Shown here: piece by piece, positions 1 through 4,564 of the stretch | Position numbering within the stretch: the stretch's first letter is position 1 | How the letters are laid out: every line of letters begins with the position of its first letter | Assembly (NCBI GenBank): GCA_934845495.1 | Contig: CAKWRB010000099.1 | Span: 1-5,022 of the forward strand | Source: an uncultured bacterium | GTDB taxonomy: Bacteria > Bacillota > Clostridia > Oscillospirales > Ruminococcaceae | DNA: 5,022 nucleotides | Direction: 5' to 3' | Notes under the pieces: model-generated | Told to the model about the DNA's origin: nothing | The model's database searches: none | Seen by the model: only the letters and a program-made list of their open reading frames with translations | Position numbers and translations under genes: made by a program

Positions 1-480
1 GAGATAGGCCGCAACCACCGCCCGGGCCTCGGTATCCAGGTGGTTGGTGGGCTCGTCGATGAGCAGGAAATGCCCTTCATTCAAGAAGAGCGCCGCCAGC
101 AGCACCTTGGTCTGTTCCCCGTTGGACAGGGTGGAAAACGGCCGCTCCAGGGCATCCTTCCGGACTTCCAGGCAGGAGAGCTCCCGGCGCAGCTCCCACT
201 CCTGGGCCTGGGGGCAGACTTCCTGCAGGATCTGGCCGGTTTGGCGATGGGGCTCCCGGACCGGATAGGGGAAGTAATCGAACTGTACGGCGGCCTGGAT
301 CCTCCCCTGGTATTCCTCCTGGCCCTGGAGCAGGCGCAGCAGGGTGGTTTTTCCCCGGCCATTGCGCCCGATCAGGCCGAGCTTCCAGTCGGTGTCGATC
401 TGGAAGCTGACCCCCTCGAAGATGGTATCGTAGCTGGACGGATAGGAAAAGGTGAGATTTTCGACCCGGATCATTGACAT
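1..480 (-). CDS. ABC-F family ATPase, Lsa-like ribosome protection protein (N-terminal part, truncated by window edge)
   Basis: This is the first 160 residues of a cytoplasmic twin-ATPase of the ABC-F family; the gene continues beyond position 1. The first nucleotide-binding domain shows a Walker A motif GRNGRGKTT (residues 38-46), an ABC signature LSNGEQTKVLL (118-128) and a Walker B with catalytic glutamate and the ABC-F tail LLIDEPTNHLD (139-149). There are no membrane segments, as expected for ABC-F. The stretches DTDWKLGLIGRNGRGKTTLL and RPFSTLSNGEQTKVLLAALF closely resemble Lsa(A)-type proteins as I remember them. Those bind the ribosomal E site and dislodge lincosamides, streptogramin A and pleuromutilins. 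The usual Q-loop glutamine appears replaced in YFPYPV (69-74). The ATG at 480 is chosen because GGAGG (489-493) lies 8 nt upstream; a second in-frame ATG lies at 474. Family assignment is secure. Whether it confers resistance, or to which drugs, cannot be told from half an ATPase. Confidence 0.93.
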   Translation of the reverse strand, partial: MSMIRVENLTFSYPSSYDTIFEGVSFQIDTDWKLGLIGRNGRGKTTLLRLLQGQEEYQGRIQAAVQFDYFPYPVREPHRQTGQILQEVCPQAQEWELRRELSCLEVRKDALERPFSTLSNGEQTKVLLAALFLNEGHFLLIDEPTNHLDTEARAVVAAYL

Positions 481-508
481 AATGCATTCCTCCTTATCAT
501 TGGAAAGC

Positions 509-547
509 AAAAAAACAGAGCTGCAGAAAAGCCAGTTTCTGCAGCTC
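509..547 (-). terminator. Intrinsic terminator / attenuator in the ABC-F leader
   Basis: On the minus strand the arms GAGCTGCAGAAA (547-536) and TTTCTGCAGCTC (529-518) form a perfect 12-bp stem with a 6-nt loop. After two bases the stem is followed by a run of seven T (515-509). It lies downstream of the gene's promoter and only 28 nt before its start codon, so it should stop transcription before the gene unless the stem is disrupted. No other gene ends here, so it is best read as an attenuator rather than the terminator of something upstream. Confidence 0.85.
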
Positions 548-554
548 ATCAAAG

Positions 555-594
555 CACAGCCGGACCGCCCCCTGTTCGGGGGCAGACTGCTGTG
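555..594 (-). other. Nested stem-loop in the ABC-F leader, directly upstream of the attenuator
   Basis: A perfect 6-bp inner stem GCCCCC/GGGGGC (567-572 and 578-583, 5-nt loop) sits inside a perfect 6-bp outer stem CACAGC/GCTGTG (555-560 and 589-594), with a partly paired internal loop between them. It ends 7 nt before the terminator stem in transcript order and may act as an independent or competing structure in the attenuator. The inverted repeats are directly visible; a regulatory role is inferred. Confidence 0.6.
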
Positions 595-609
595 ACCGGG
601 TGAGTGGAT

Positions 610-664
610 CGATGCTGAACTTTCCTGCAAATGGGCGCAGTGATACCGTGAAACCACAGCATCG
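610..664 (-). other. Long-range 8-bp inverted repeat in the ABC-F leader
   Basis: CGATGCTG and CAGCATCG (arms 610-617 and 657-664) are perfect inverted repeats separated by 39 nt. In the minus-strand transcript they would close a stem enclosing a smaller CTGC...GCAG hairpin. Together with the hairpin at 555-594 and the terminator, this makes most of the leader foldable. Chance occurrence of one 8-bp pair is possible, so the call rests partly on its position within the leader. Confidence 0.45.
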
Positions 665-678
665 CCGCCTGTACCAAT

Positions 679-702
679 TTATCTGCAAGAAATGTTGCGC
701 AT
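679..702 (-). CDS. Putative seven-codon leader peptide of the ABC-F gene
   Basis: About 27 nt after the predicted transcription start, an ATG at 702 opens the frame MRNISCR followed by TAA. A purine-rich stretch GAGGTGG ends 4 nt before the ATG, and AGGAG lies further upstream (721-717). Short leader ORFs are known upstream of several ABC-F and erm resistance genes, where stalling of drug-bound ribosomes controls a downstream terminator. An alternative is a longer frame beginning with GTG at 710, with AGGAG 6 nt upstream, which reads through about 53 codons and ends near 550. I cannot tell which one is translated. The TTTCTTGCAG inside the ORF (692-683) could pair, with one bulged base, with the 5' arm of the attenuator stem. 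Confidence 0.4.
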   Translation of the reverse strand: MRNISCR

Positions 703-735
703 CTTTCCACCTCTTTCTCCTGAATAATCGGCTTT

Positions 736-764
736 ATCCTACCATACCCCTGTGGGAATGTCAA
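736..764 (-). promoter_or_regulatory. Sigma-A promoter for the ABC-F leader and gene
   Basis: The minus strand shows TTGACA (764-759), a 17-bp spacer and TAGGAT (741-736). The -35 is a perfect consensus hexamer. Transcription is predicted to start near 729, giving a leader of roughly 250 nt. Its -35 lies 25 bp from the -35 of the divergent LysR promoter (790-795), so a protein bound between them could affect both. Confidence 0.8.
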
Positions 765-789
765 GGCAAGGGAGTGCAGTGGGTTTTCC

Positions 790-818
790 TTGTCTCACCT
801 TTTGGGGTGTGCTACAAT
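790..818 (+). promoter_or_regulatory. Sigma-A promoter for the LysR-type regulator
   Basis: TTGTCT (790-795), a 17-bp spacer and TACAAT (813-818), with a TG one base before the -10 (TGCTACAAT, an extended -10). The predicted start is near 825, leaving about 34 nt of leader before the start codon. An inverted repeat GGGGTG (804-809) / CACCCC (835-840) brackets the -10 and start site and might be an operator. Confidence 0.75.
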
Positions 819-858
819 AGTCCCCATGCACATTCACCCCGTTTTAAGGAGGAGTTTC

Positions 859-1761
859 ATGACCCTGCAGCAGCTTCGCTATATCATCGAGATCGCCCAG
901 TCCGGCTCCATCAGTCTGGCTGCCCAGCGGCTCTACATCACCCAGCCCAGCCTTTCCAAATCGGTGGCCGATCTGGAAAAGGAGATGGGCATCACCATCT
1001 TTTACCGGAGCAGCCGGGGCGTGATGCTCTCCCCCGACGGGGTAAAGTTTCTCGCCTATGCCCGGCAGGTGGTGGAGCAGGCCGACCTGCTGGAACAGCA
1101 GTACAAGTTCGGCACACCGGTGCGCCGGGTCTTTGCACTCTCTGCCCAGCACTATGCCGTGGTGGCCAGCGCCTTCATCGATCTGGTGGGAGAATACCGG
1201 GAGGACCAGTACGAGTTCACCCTCCGGGAAAGCCGTACCCACGACATCATCGAAGATGTCCGCACCCAGCGCAGCGAGCTGGGGATCCTCTTCCTGAGCC
1301 ACTTCAACCGGGAGGTGCTGCTGCGCATCATCCGGGATGCCGAGCTGGAATTTGTACCGCTGTTCACCGCCCGGCCGCATCTCTTTGTCAGCATCGACCA
1401 CCCCCTGGCCAACCGGGAGTCGGTGACGCTGGAGGAGCTGCGCAGCTATCCCCGGCTGGTGTACGAGCAGGGACTGCACAACTCCTTCTACTTCTCGGAG
1501 GAACCGCACTCCACCGCCGAAAGCCCCAAAAACATCGTGGTCACCGACCGTGCCACCCTCTTTAACCTCCTGGTGGGGCTGGGGGCATACACCATCAGTT
1601 CCGGCATCATCCACCAGGACGCCACCGGCTCGAAAATCACCTCGGTTCCGCTGGAAAGCGACGAAATCATGCAGATCGGCTACCTCCACCCCAAGGACCA
1701 GCCCCTGAGCCGCCTGGGCCAGCGGTATCTGGAGCTGCTCCAGCCCTATCTGCAGCAGTAG
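859..1761 (+). CDS. LysR-type transcriptional regulator, MtaR/MetR-like (methionine regulon)
   Basis: A 300-residue DNA-binding regulator of typical LysR length. Residues 1-60 form the winged helix-turn-helix (LRYIIEIAQSGSISLAAQRL, then YITQPSLSKSVADLEKEMG as the recognition region), followed by a linker helix (about 61-90) and a periplasmic-binding-like effector domain (about 91-295). Segments such as ALSAQHYAVV, FNREVLLRII, HNSFYFSEE and VVTDRATLFNLLVGLGAYTI strongly recall the streptococcal methionine regulator MtaR/MetR as I remember it. ATG 859 is chosen because AAGGAGG (846-852) lies 6 nt upstream and the protein starts in LysR register; the in-frame ATG at 790 lies before the predicted transcription start. 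The next gene on the same strand encodes a methionine-synthase-like enzyme with a MET-box-like site upstream, which supports a role in methionine control. LysR family is certain; the methionine role is inference. Confidence 0.93.
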   Translation: MTLQQLRYIIEIAQSGSISLAAQRLYITQPSLSKSVADLEKEMGITIFYRSSRGVMLSPDGVKFLAYARQVVEQADLLEQQYKFGTPVRRVFALSAQHYAVVASAFIDLVGEYREDQYEFTLRESRTHDIIEDVRTQRSELGILFLSHFNREVLLRIIRDAELEFVPLFTARPHLFVSIDHPLANRESVTLEELRSYPRLVYEQGLHNSFYFSEEPHSTAESPKNIVVTDRATLFNLLVGLGAYTISSGIIHQDATGSKITSVPLESDEIMQIGYLHPKDQPLSRLGQRYLELLQPYLQQ

Positions 1762-1775
1762 TGGACACTGTTTCA

Positions 1776-1787
1776 TGTTCCGGAACA
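1776..1787. repeat. 12-bp perfect palindrome after the LysR gene
   Basis: TGTTCCGGAACA is a perfect palindrome 14 bp after the LysR stop codon and about 109 bp upstream of the next predicted start site. It has no T-tract on either side, so it is not a convincing intrinsic terminator. It could be a protein-binding site or chance. Confidence 0.35.
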
Positions 1788-1821
1788 GATCGCCAGTTAC
1801 TGTGCCCATAACAAAGAGCAG

Positions 1822-1838
1822 TATAGTTTTTAGCTATG
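1822..1838 (+). promoter_or_regulatory. MET-box-like LysR operator upstream of the methionine synthase-like gene
   Basis: TATAGTTTTTAGCTATG matches 13 of 17 positions of the streptococcal MET-box palindrome TATAGTTTSAAACTATA (consensus recalled from comparative work on MtaR/MetR). The outer dyad ATAG-N7-CTAT is intact and contains the T-N11-A pattern of LysR sites. Its centre at about 1830 lies about 66 bp upstream of the predicted start site near 1896, the usual position of a LysR recognition site for activation. Confidence 0.6.
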
Positions 1839-1860
1839 GTTATCAATCGTTTATCGGTAT

Positions 1861-1889
1861 TAGCATATAGCCTTCTGTTGTGGTATGAT
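1861..1889 (+). promoter_or_regulatory. Promoter of the methionine synthase-like gene (extended -10, weak -35)
   Basis: TGGTATGAT (1881-1889) is an extended -10 element. At the 17-bp spacing the -35 position holds TAGCAT, a poor match. This combination fits an activator-dependent promoter and agrees with the LysR-type site immediately upstream. The predicted start is near 1896, with a leader of about 50 nt that shows no S-box or T-box elements. Confidence 0.65.
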
Positions 1890-1945
1890 AGGCCCATCAA
1901 TTCAAACAACCACATGAATCACAGGATTTGAAGGGGGATTTCTAT

Positions 1946-3070
1946 ATGTCTTTTACCAAGAGAACCAATGCGCCGTTCCGTCTGGATGTTGTAGGCAGCT
2001 TCCTGCGGCCCGAAGCCATCAAGGAGGCCCGCACTGCCTTTGCCGCCGGCAGCATCACCGCCGATGAGCTGAAGGCTGTGGAGGACCGCTGCATCACCGA
2101 GCTGGTGGAAAACGAACTGGCAGCTGGCCTGCAGTGCGTCACCGACGGGGAGTTCCGCCGCAGCTACTGGCACCTGGATTTCATGTGGGGATTTGAAGGG
2201 GTCGAGCACATCGTCGGCGAACACGGATATCTATTCCACGGCGAGGAAACCCGGGCCGACACCGCCCGGATCACCGGCAGGATCCGCTTTGCCGATCACC
2301 CGTTCCTGGAGCATTTTTGCTTCCTGCAGGAGCTGGTGAACGGTCGGGCCATCCCCCGGCTGACCATTCCGGCACCTGCTCAGTTTTACAGCGAACAGCG
2401 CCGTCCCGGCAATGCCGAAGCGCTGGCAGCCGTCTACCCCAATGAGGAGGAGTTTTTCCAGGACCTGATCCAGGCCTATACCGACTTTATCCGTGCCCTG
2501 TACGATGCCGGCTGCCGCAGCCTGCAGCTGGACGACTGCACCTGGGGAATGCTCTGCAGCCCGGAATACCGGCAGCTGCTCTACGGCGGTGACGAGGGCG
2601 CCGATGCCGCTGCTCAGCTGTATGTAGCGCTCAACAATGCGGTGCTGGACAGCGTCCCCCGCGGCATGACCGTCAACACCCATGTCTGCCGCGGAAACTT
2701 CCACTCCACCTGGGCAGCCAGCGGCGGCTATGCTCCGGTGAGCAAGATCCTGTTCCAGCAGGAGCGGGTGGATAGCTACTACCTGGAATTTGACGATGAA
2801 CGCTCGGGCGGCTTTGAACCGCTGGCCGATCTTGCCGAGGGCAAGATCGTGGTGCTGGGGCTGATCACCTCCAAGCGTCCCCAGCTGGAAGAGAAACAGC
2901 ACATCAAGGAGCGGATCCTGGAGGCGGCTCAGTATGTGCCGCTGGATCGCCTCTGCCTGTCGCCCCAATGCGGCTTTGCCTCCACAGAAGAGGGCAACAA
3001 GCTCACTGAGGCAGACCAGTGGAAGAAGCTGGCCCTGATCCGTGAAATTGCTGAGGAGATCTGGGGTTAA
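1946..3070 (+). CDS. Cobalamin-independent methionine synthase-like protein (MetE C-terminal domain, YxjG/YxjH type)
   Basis: A 374-residue cytoplasmic protein with the single TIM-barrel catalytic domain of MetE, half the length of full MetE and typical of YxjG/YxjH-like proteins. N-terminal VGSFLRP (16-22) and DGEFRRSYWHLDF (67-79) are family hallmarks. Candidate zinc ligands are H246 and C248 (THVCRGN), E281 (YLEFDDE) and C342 (SPQCGFAS). The 61-residue gap from E281 to C342 equals that between Glu665 and Cys726 of E. coli MetE. D196 in LQLDD is the likely homocysteine-binding aspartate. It probably transfers a methyl group to homocysteine to make methionine. Because the N-terminal folate-binding half of MetE is absent, the methyl donor may be another molecule or a partner protein. 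ATG 1946 has AAGGGGG 8 nt upstream; an in-frame TTG at 1928 would overlap that site. It probably forms a regulon with the LysR gene 5' of it. Domain is certain; donor unknown. Confidence 0.92.
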   Translation: MSFTKRTNAPFRLDVVGSFLRPEAIKEARTAFAAGSITADELKAVEDRCITELVENELAAGLQCVTDGEFRRSYWHLDFMWGFEGVEHIVGEHGYLFHGEETRADTARITGRIRFADHPFLEHFCFLQELVNGRAIPRLTIPAPAQFYSEQRRPGNAEALAAVYPNEEEFFQDLIQAYTDFIRALYDAGCRSLQLDDCTWGMLCSPEYRQLLYGGDEGADAAAQLYVALNNAVLDSVPRGMTVNTHVCRGNFHSTWAASGGYAPVSKILFQQERVDSYYLEFDDERSGGFEPLADLAEGKIVVLGLITSKRPQLEEKQHIKERILEAAQYVPLDRLCLSPQCGFASTEEGNKLTEADQWKKLALIREIAEEIWG

Positions 3071-3092
3071 GCCTCCCACCGATAAAAATACC

Positions 3093-3112
3093 GATCCAGC
3101 TTCCCCTGGATC
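3093..3112. other. Hairpin just after the methionine synthase-like gene
   Basis: GATCCAG (3093-3099) and CTGGATC (3106-3112) form a perfect 7-bp stem with a 6-nt loop. On the plus strand no T-run follows. On the minus strand a short T5 run begins 5 nt after the stem, so it might back up termination of the convergent gene. Confidence 0.45.
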
Positions 3113-3113
3113 T

Positions 3114-3151
3114 AAAAAAACTCCGGATGCAGCACGCCTCCGGAGTTTTTT
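3114..3151. terminator. Bidirectional intrinsic terminator between convergent genes
   Basis: CTCCGGA (3121-3127) and TCCGGAG (3139-3145) form a 7-bp stem, flanked by A7 (3114-3120) on the left and T6 (3146-3151) on the right. It is therefore a proper GC stem plus T-tract in both directions. It ends the methionine synthase-like gene on the plus strand and the hypothetical gene that stops at 3215 on the minus strand. Confidence 0.9.
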
Positions 3152-3214
3152 GTTCTGTCTGGGATTTTCCACATGGGCGGGTTGACATTGTGGAAAGTCC
3201 GCCAGATCCGATGC

Positions 3215-3724
3215 TTACCGCTCCAGGCCAAGGGCATCGTAGTAGTCGTCCGGGAAGGGGATCGTCTCCCAGGGGAAATCCTGCTGCAGCTCCCGGATAT
3301 AGCCAAACGGATCCCCGATGGGGGCTATGCCCAGCTCCCGGAGCGATTCCAGTGCCTGCTGCACCTCCGGTCTGGCCCGGTTCTCCTGCTCCTCTCGGGA
3401 GGCGAGGAACCGGTCGTACTGATCCCTGTCCCAGCCGATGACCTGTTGCAGCGGATTGGTGTTGCCTGCCGCAAGAATCAGCCCCAGGAAGTCGCGGAAG
3501 TTCCGGGCGACCGGATAGACGAACTGCTCACCCAGGGGCTCCGGATTGACGCAGAACACCATCTCCCCAAACCCGGGGATCCGGCAGTAGTGGATCCCGT
3601 TGTCCCACCCGAGGATCTCCGCTCCCACCGGGGTGCAGAACCAGCCCTCTCCGGTGCCGGGCTCCAGGCCAAGCCAGCTGCCGCTGTCCCCCAGCTTCCG
3701 ATACTCTTTATATAATGTGTCCAT
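3215..3724 (-). CDS. Conserved hypothetical protein, possibly SUKH/SMI1-KNR4-like
   Basis: A 169-residue soluble protein with no signal peptide or membrane segment. I do not recognise a named family with certainty. The N-terminal half has TPVGAEILGWDNGIHYCRIPGFGEMVFCVNPE (about 30-62) followed by VYPVARNFRDFLGLILAAGNT (about 69-89). This pattern of beta-strands and then an 'xNFxDFLxLIL' helix is reminiscent of SMI1/KNR4 (SUKH) proteins, some of which are immunity proteins. The acidic C-terminus (DPFGYIRELQQDFPWETIPFPDDYYDALGLE) resembles Firmicutes hypotheticals with the same layout. The ATG at 3724 has GGAGGA 6 nt upstream (3736-3731). An upstream ATG at 3763 overlaps the predicted -10 and one at 3760 abuts it, so both are disfavoured, although GGAGG stands 6 nt before the latter. 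It is a monocistronic gene, convergent with its left neighbour and divergent from rplM. No toxin gene is visible beside it. Confidence 0.8.
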   Translation of the reverse strand: MDTLYKEYRKLGDSGSWLGLEPGTGEGWFCTPVGAEILGWDNGIHYCRIPGFGEMVFCVNPEPLGEQFVYPVARNFRDFLGLILAAGNTNPLQQVIGWDRDQYDRFLASREEQENRARPEVQQALESLRELGIAPIGDPFGYIRELQQDFPWETIPFPDDYYDALGLER

Positions 3725-3758
3725 GACTCTTCCTCCTCTGTTCTGGGTTTTCAACCCC

Positions 3759-3787
3759 ATCATACTCCTCCGGGACAGGGCTGTAAA
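3759..3787 (-). promoter_or_regulatory. Promoter of the hypothetical gene
   Basis: TTTACA (3787-3782), a 17-bp spacer and TATGAT (3764-3759) on the minus strand; both hexamers match consensus at five of six positions. The predicted start near 3752 leaves a leader of about 27 nt containing the GGAGGA site, which supports the start codon at 3724. Confidence 0.7.
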
Positions 3788-3906
3788 GCGACGGTTCTCA
3801 CAGAATCCCCAGTTTTTTCTTAAATCGAGGTTTTTGGCTTGGGGACCGGCTTTTCCGGCTGTGGGCAGGGGGCAGGAATTTTAAAATGGCATCGGAGCAT
3901 TCAGGA

Positions 3907-3972
3907 GAAAAACCGGTGAAAAACGGAGAAAAACGGAGTTCGCTCCCTTTGGCATAAAAAACATAGCAAAAA
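3907..3972 (+). promoter_or_regulatory. Phased A-tracts and UP-like element upstream of the rplM promoter
   Basis: Three near-identical units GAAAAACCGGT (3907-3917), GAAAAACGGA (3918-3927) and GAAAAACGGA (3928-3937) place A5 tracts 11 and 10 bp apart, one helical turn. Two more A-tracts (3956-3961 and 3968-3972) fall at about -56 to -40 relative to the predicted start near 4012, the position of an UP element. The tandem repeat and phasing are directly seen; DNA curvature and RNA polymerase alpha-subunit contact are inferred. The remainder of the 3737-3976 spacer shows only the minus-strand promoter listed separately. Confidence 0.55.
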
Positions 3973-3976
3973 GGTG

Positions 3977-4005
3977 TTGACTTTTCCTGGGGGCGTGGAT
4001 ATAAT
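3977..4005 (+). promoter_or_regulatory. Strong sigma-A promoter of the rplM-rpsI operon
   Basis: TTGACT (3977-3982), a 17-bp spacer and a perfect TATAAT (4000-4005). The predicted start is near 4012. This is the closest match to consensus in the window, as expected for a ribosomal protein operon. Confidence 0.92.
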
Positions 4006-4011
4006 AGGATT

Positions 4012-4118
4012 TGTCGCTTTGACAGGGTTTCTTTTCATGCCCTTTTTAGGGCGCTGTCAATACATTCGGCCCCTGTTTTTTGGAAGCGGGCTGCAAATCA
4101 TTTCAGGAGGTAAACACT
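4012..4118 (+). ncRNA. Structured 5' leader of rplM, probable L13 leader (autoregulatory)
   Basis: The leader of about 107 nt begins with a stem TTGACAG (4019-4025) / CTGTCAA (4054-4060). It carries an asymmetric internal loop and an apical stem GCCC (4039-4042) / GGGC (4049-4052) around TTTTTA. A second possible pairing, GCCC (4069-4072) with GGGC (4088-4091), follows. Firmicutes rplM genes are known to carry an 'L13 leader' motif thought to bind L13 and repress its own operon. I infer membership from position and the stem-internal loop-stem shape, not from a covariance search. The ribosome binding site AGGAGG (4105-4110) lies outside the first stem. Confidence 0.6.
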
Positions 4119-4544
4119 ATGACTACTATGCCCAAGGCTCAGGAAATCAGCCGCAAGTGGTATATCATCGACGCTGCGAACCGTCCTCTCGGCCGGACCG
4201 CTGCTGCCGCTGCCGCTATTCTGCGCGGCAAGCACAAGGTTGACTTCGCACCCCATGTGGACTGCGGCGACCATGTAATCATCATCAACGCCGAGAAGGC
4301 AATCCTCACCGGCAAGAAGACCGAGCAGAAGTTCTACCGCCATCACTCTGGCTGGGTAGGCGGTCTCAAGGAGATCCGCTACGACCAGCTGATGCGTGAG
4401 AACCCCGAGAAGGCCATGATGCTGGCTGTAAAGGGTATGCTCCCGGACAACACTCTGGGCCGCAAGGCTCTGACCAGAGTTCGCATCTACAAGGGCGAGC
4501 AGCACAACAACCAGGCTCAGAACCCCACCGCGTGGACCCTGTAA
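4119..4544 (+). CDS. rplM: Large-subunit ribosomal protein uL13
   Basis: A 141-residue protein of normal bacterial L13 length, a component of the 50S subunit that acts early in assembly and binds 23S rRNA. Hallmarks are RKWYIIDAANRPLGR (12-26), AAILRGKHKVDFAPHVDCGDHVIIINAEK (32-60), LTGKK (63-67), YRHHSGWVGGLKE (73-85), KGMLPDNTLGRKAL (105-118) and the C-terminal QAQNP (132-136). ATG 4119 is chosen because AGGAGG stands 8 nt upstream; a second ATG three codons later (4128) is possible. It is the first gene of a two-gene operon, followed after 20 nt by rpsI, the pairing conserved across bacteria. The structured leader suggests feedback control by L13. No unusual residues are seen. Confidence 0.98.
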   Translation: MTTMPKAQEISRKWYIIDAANRPLGRTAAAAAAILRGKHKVDFAPHVDCGDHVIIINAEKAILTGKKTEQKFYRHHSGWVGGLKEIRYDQLMRENPEKAMMLAVKGMLPDNTLGRKALTRVRIYKGEQHNNQAQNPTAWTL

Positions 4545-4564
4545 TTTGAGAGGAGGATTTTAGA

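Noticed and set aside
77..487. A 136-codon minus-strand frame starting at ATG 487
   Set aside because: Only one base separates this ATG from the Shine-Dalgarno sequence, and the frame is out of register with the ABC-F motifs, which are read from ATG 480.
790..858. Upstream in-frame ATG of the LysR gene at 790
   Set aside because: It coincides with the -35 element and precedes the predicted transcription start. The ATG at 859 has AAGGAGG and gives the canonical LysR N-terminus.
600..1565. A 321-codon plus-strand frame overlapping the leader region and LysR gene
   Set aside because: It overlaps the LysR gene in another frame, starts before the plus-strand promoter, and its sequence is low-complexity Pro/Gly/His/Arg typical of an off-frame translation.
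844..1809. A 321-codon open frame on the minus strand opposite the LysR gene
   Set aside because: It has no ribosome binding site or recognisable domain and is a GC-rich shadow of an unambiguous LysR protein.
1896..1945. Possible S-box, T-box or other methionine riboswitch before the MetE-like gene
   Set aside because: The leader is only about 50 nt and shows none of the conserved stems or T-box sequence.
2231..3172. A 313-codon open frame on the minus strand opposite the methionine synthase-like gene
   Set aside because: It runs through the bidirectional terminator, resembles no family, and mirrors a clear MetE-type protein.
3935..3946. GGAG-TTCG-CTCC mini hairpin upstream of the rplM promoter
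   Set aside because: It is a four-base-pair stem without a T-run in either direction and lies outside any predicted transcript of rplM, so it is probably incidental.
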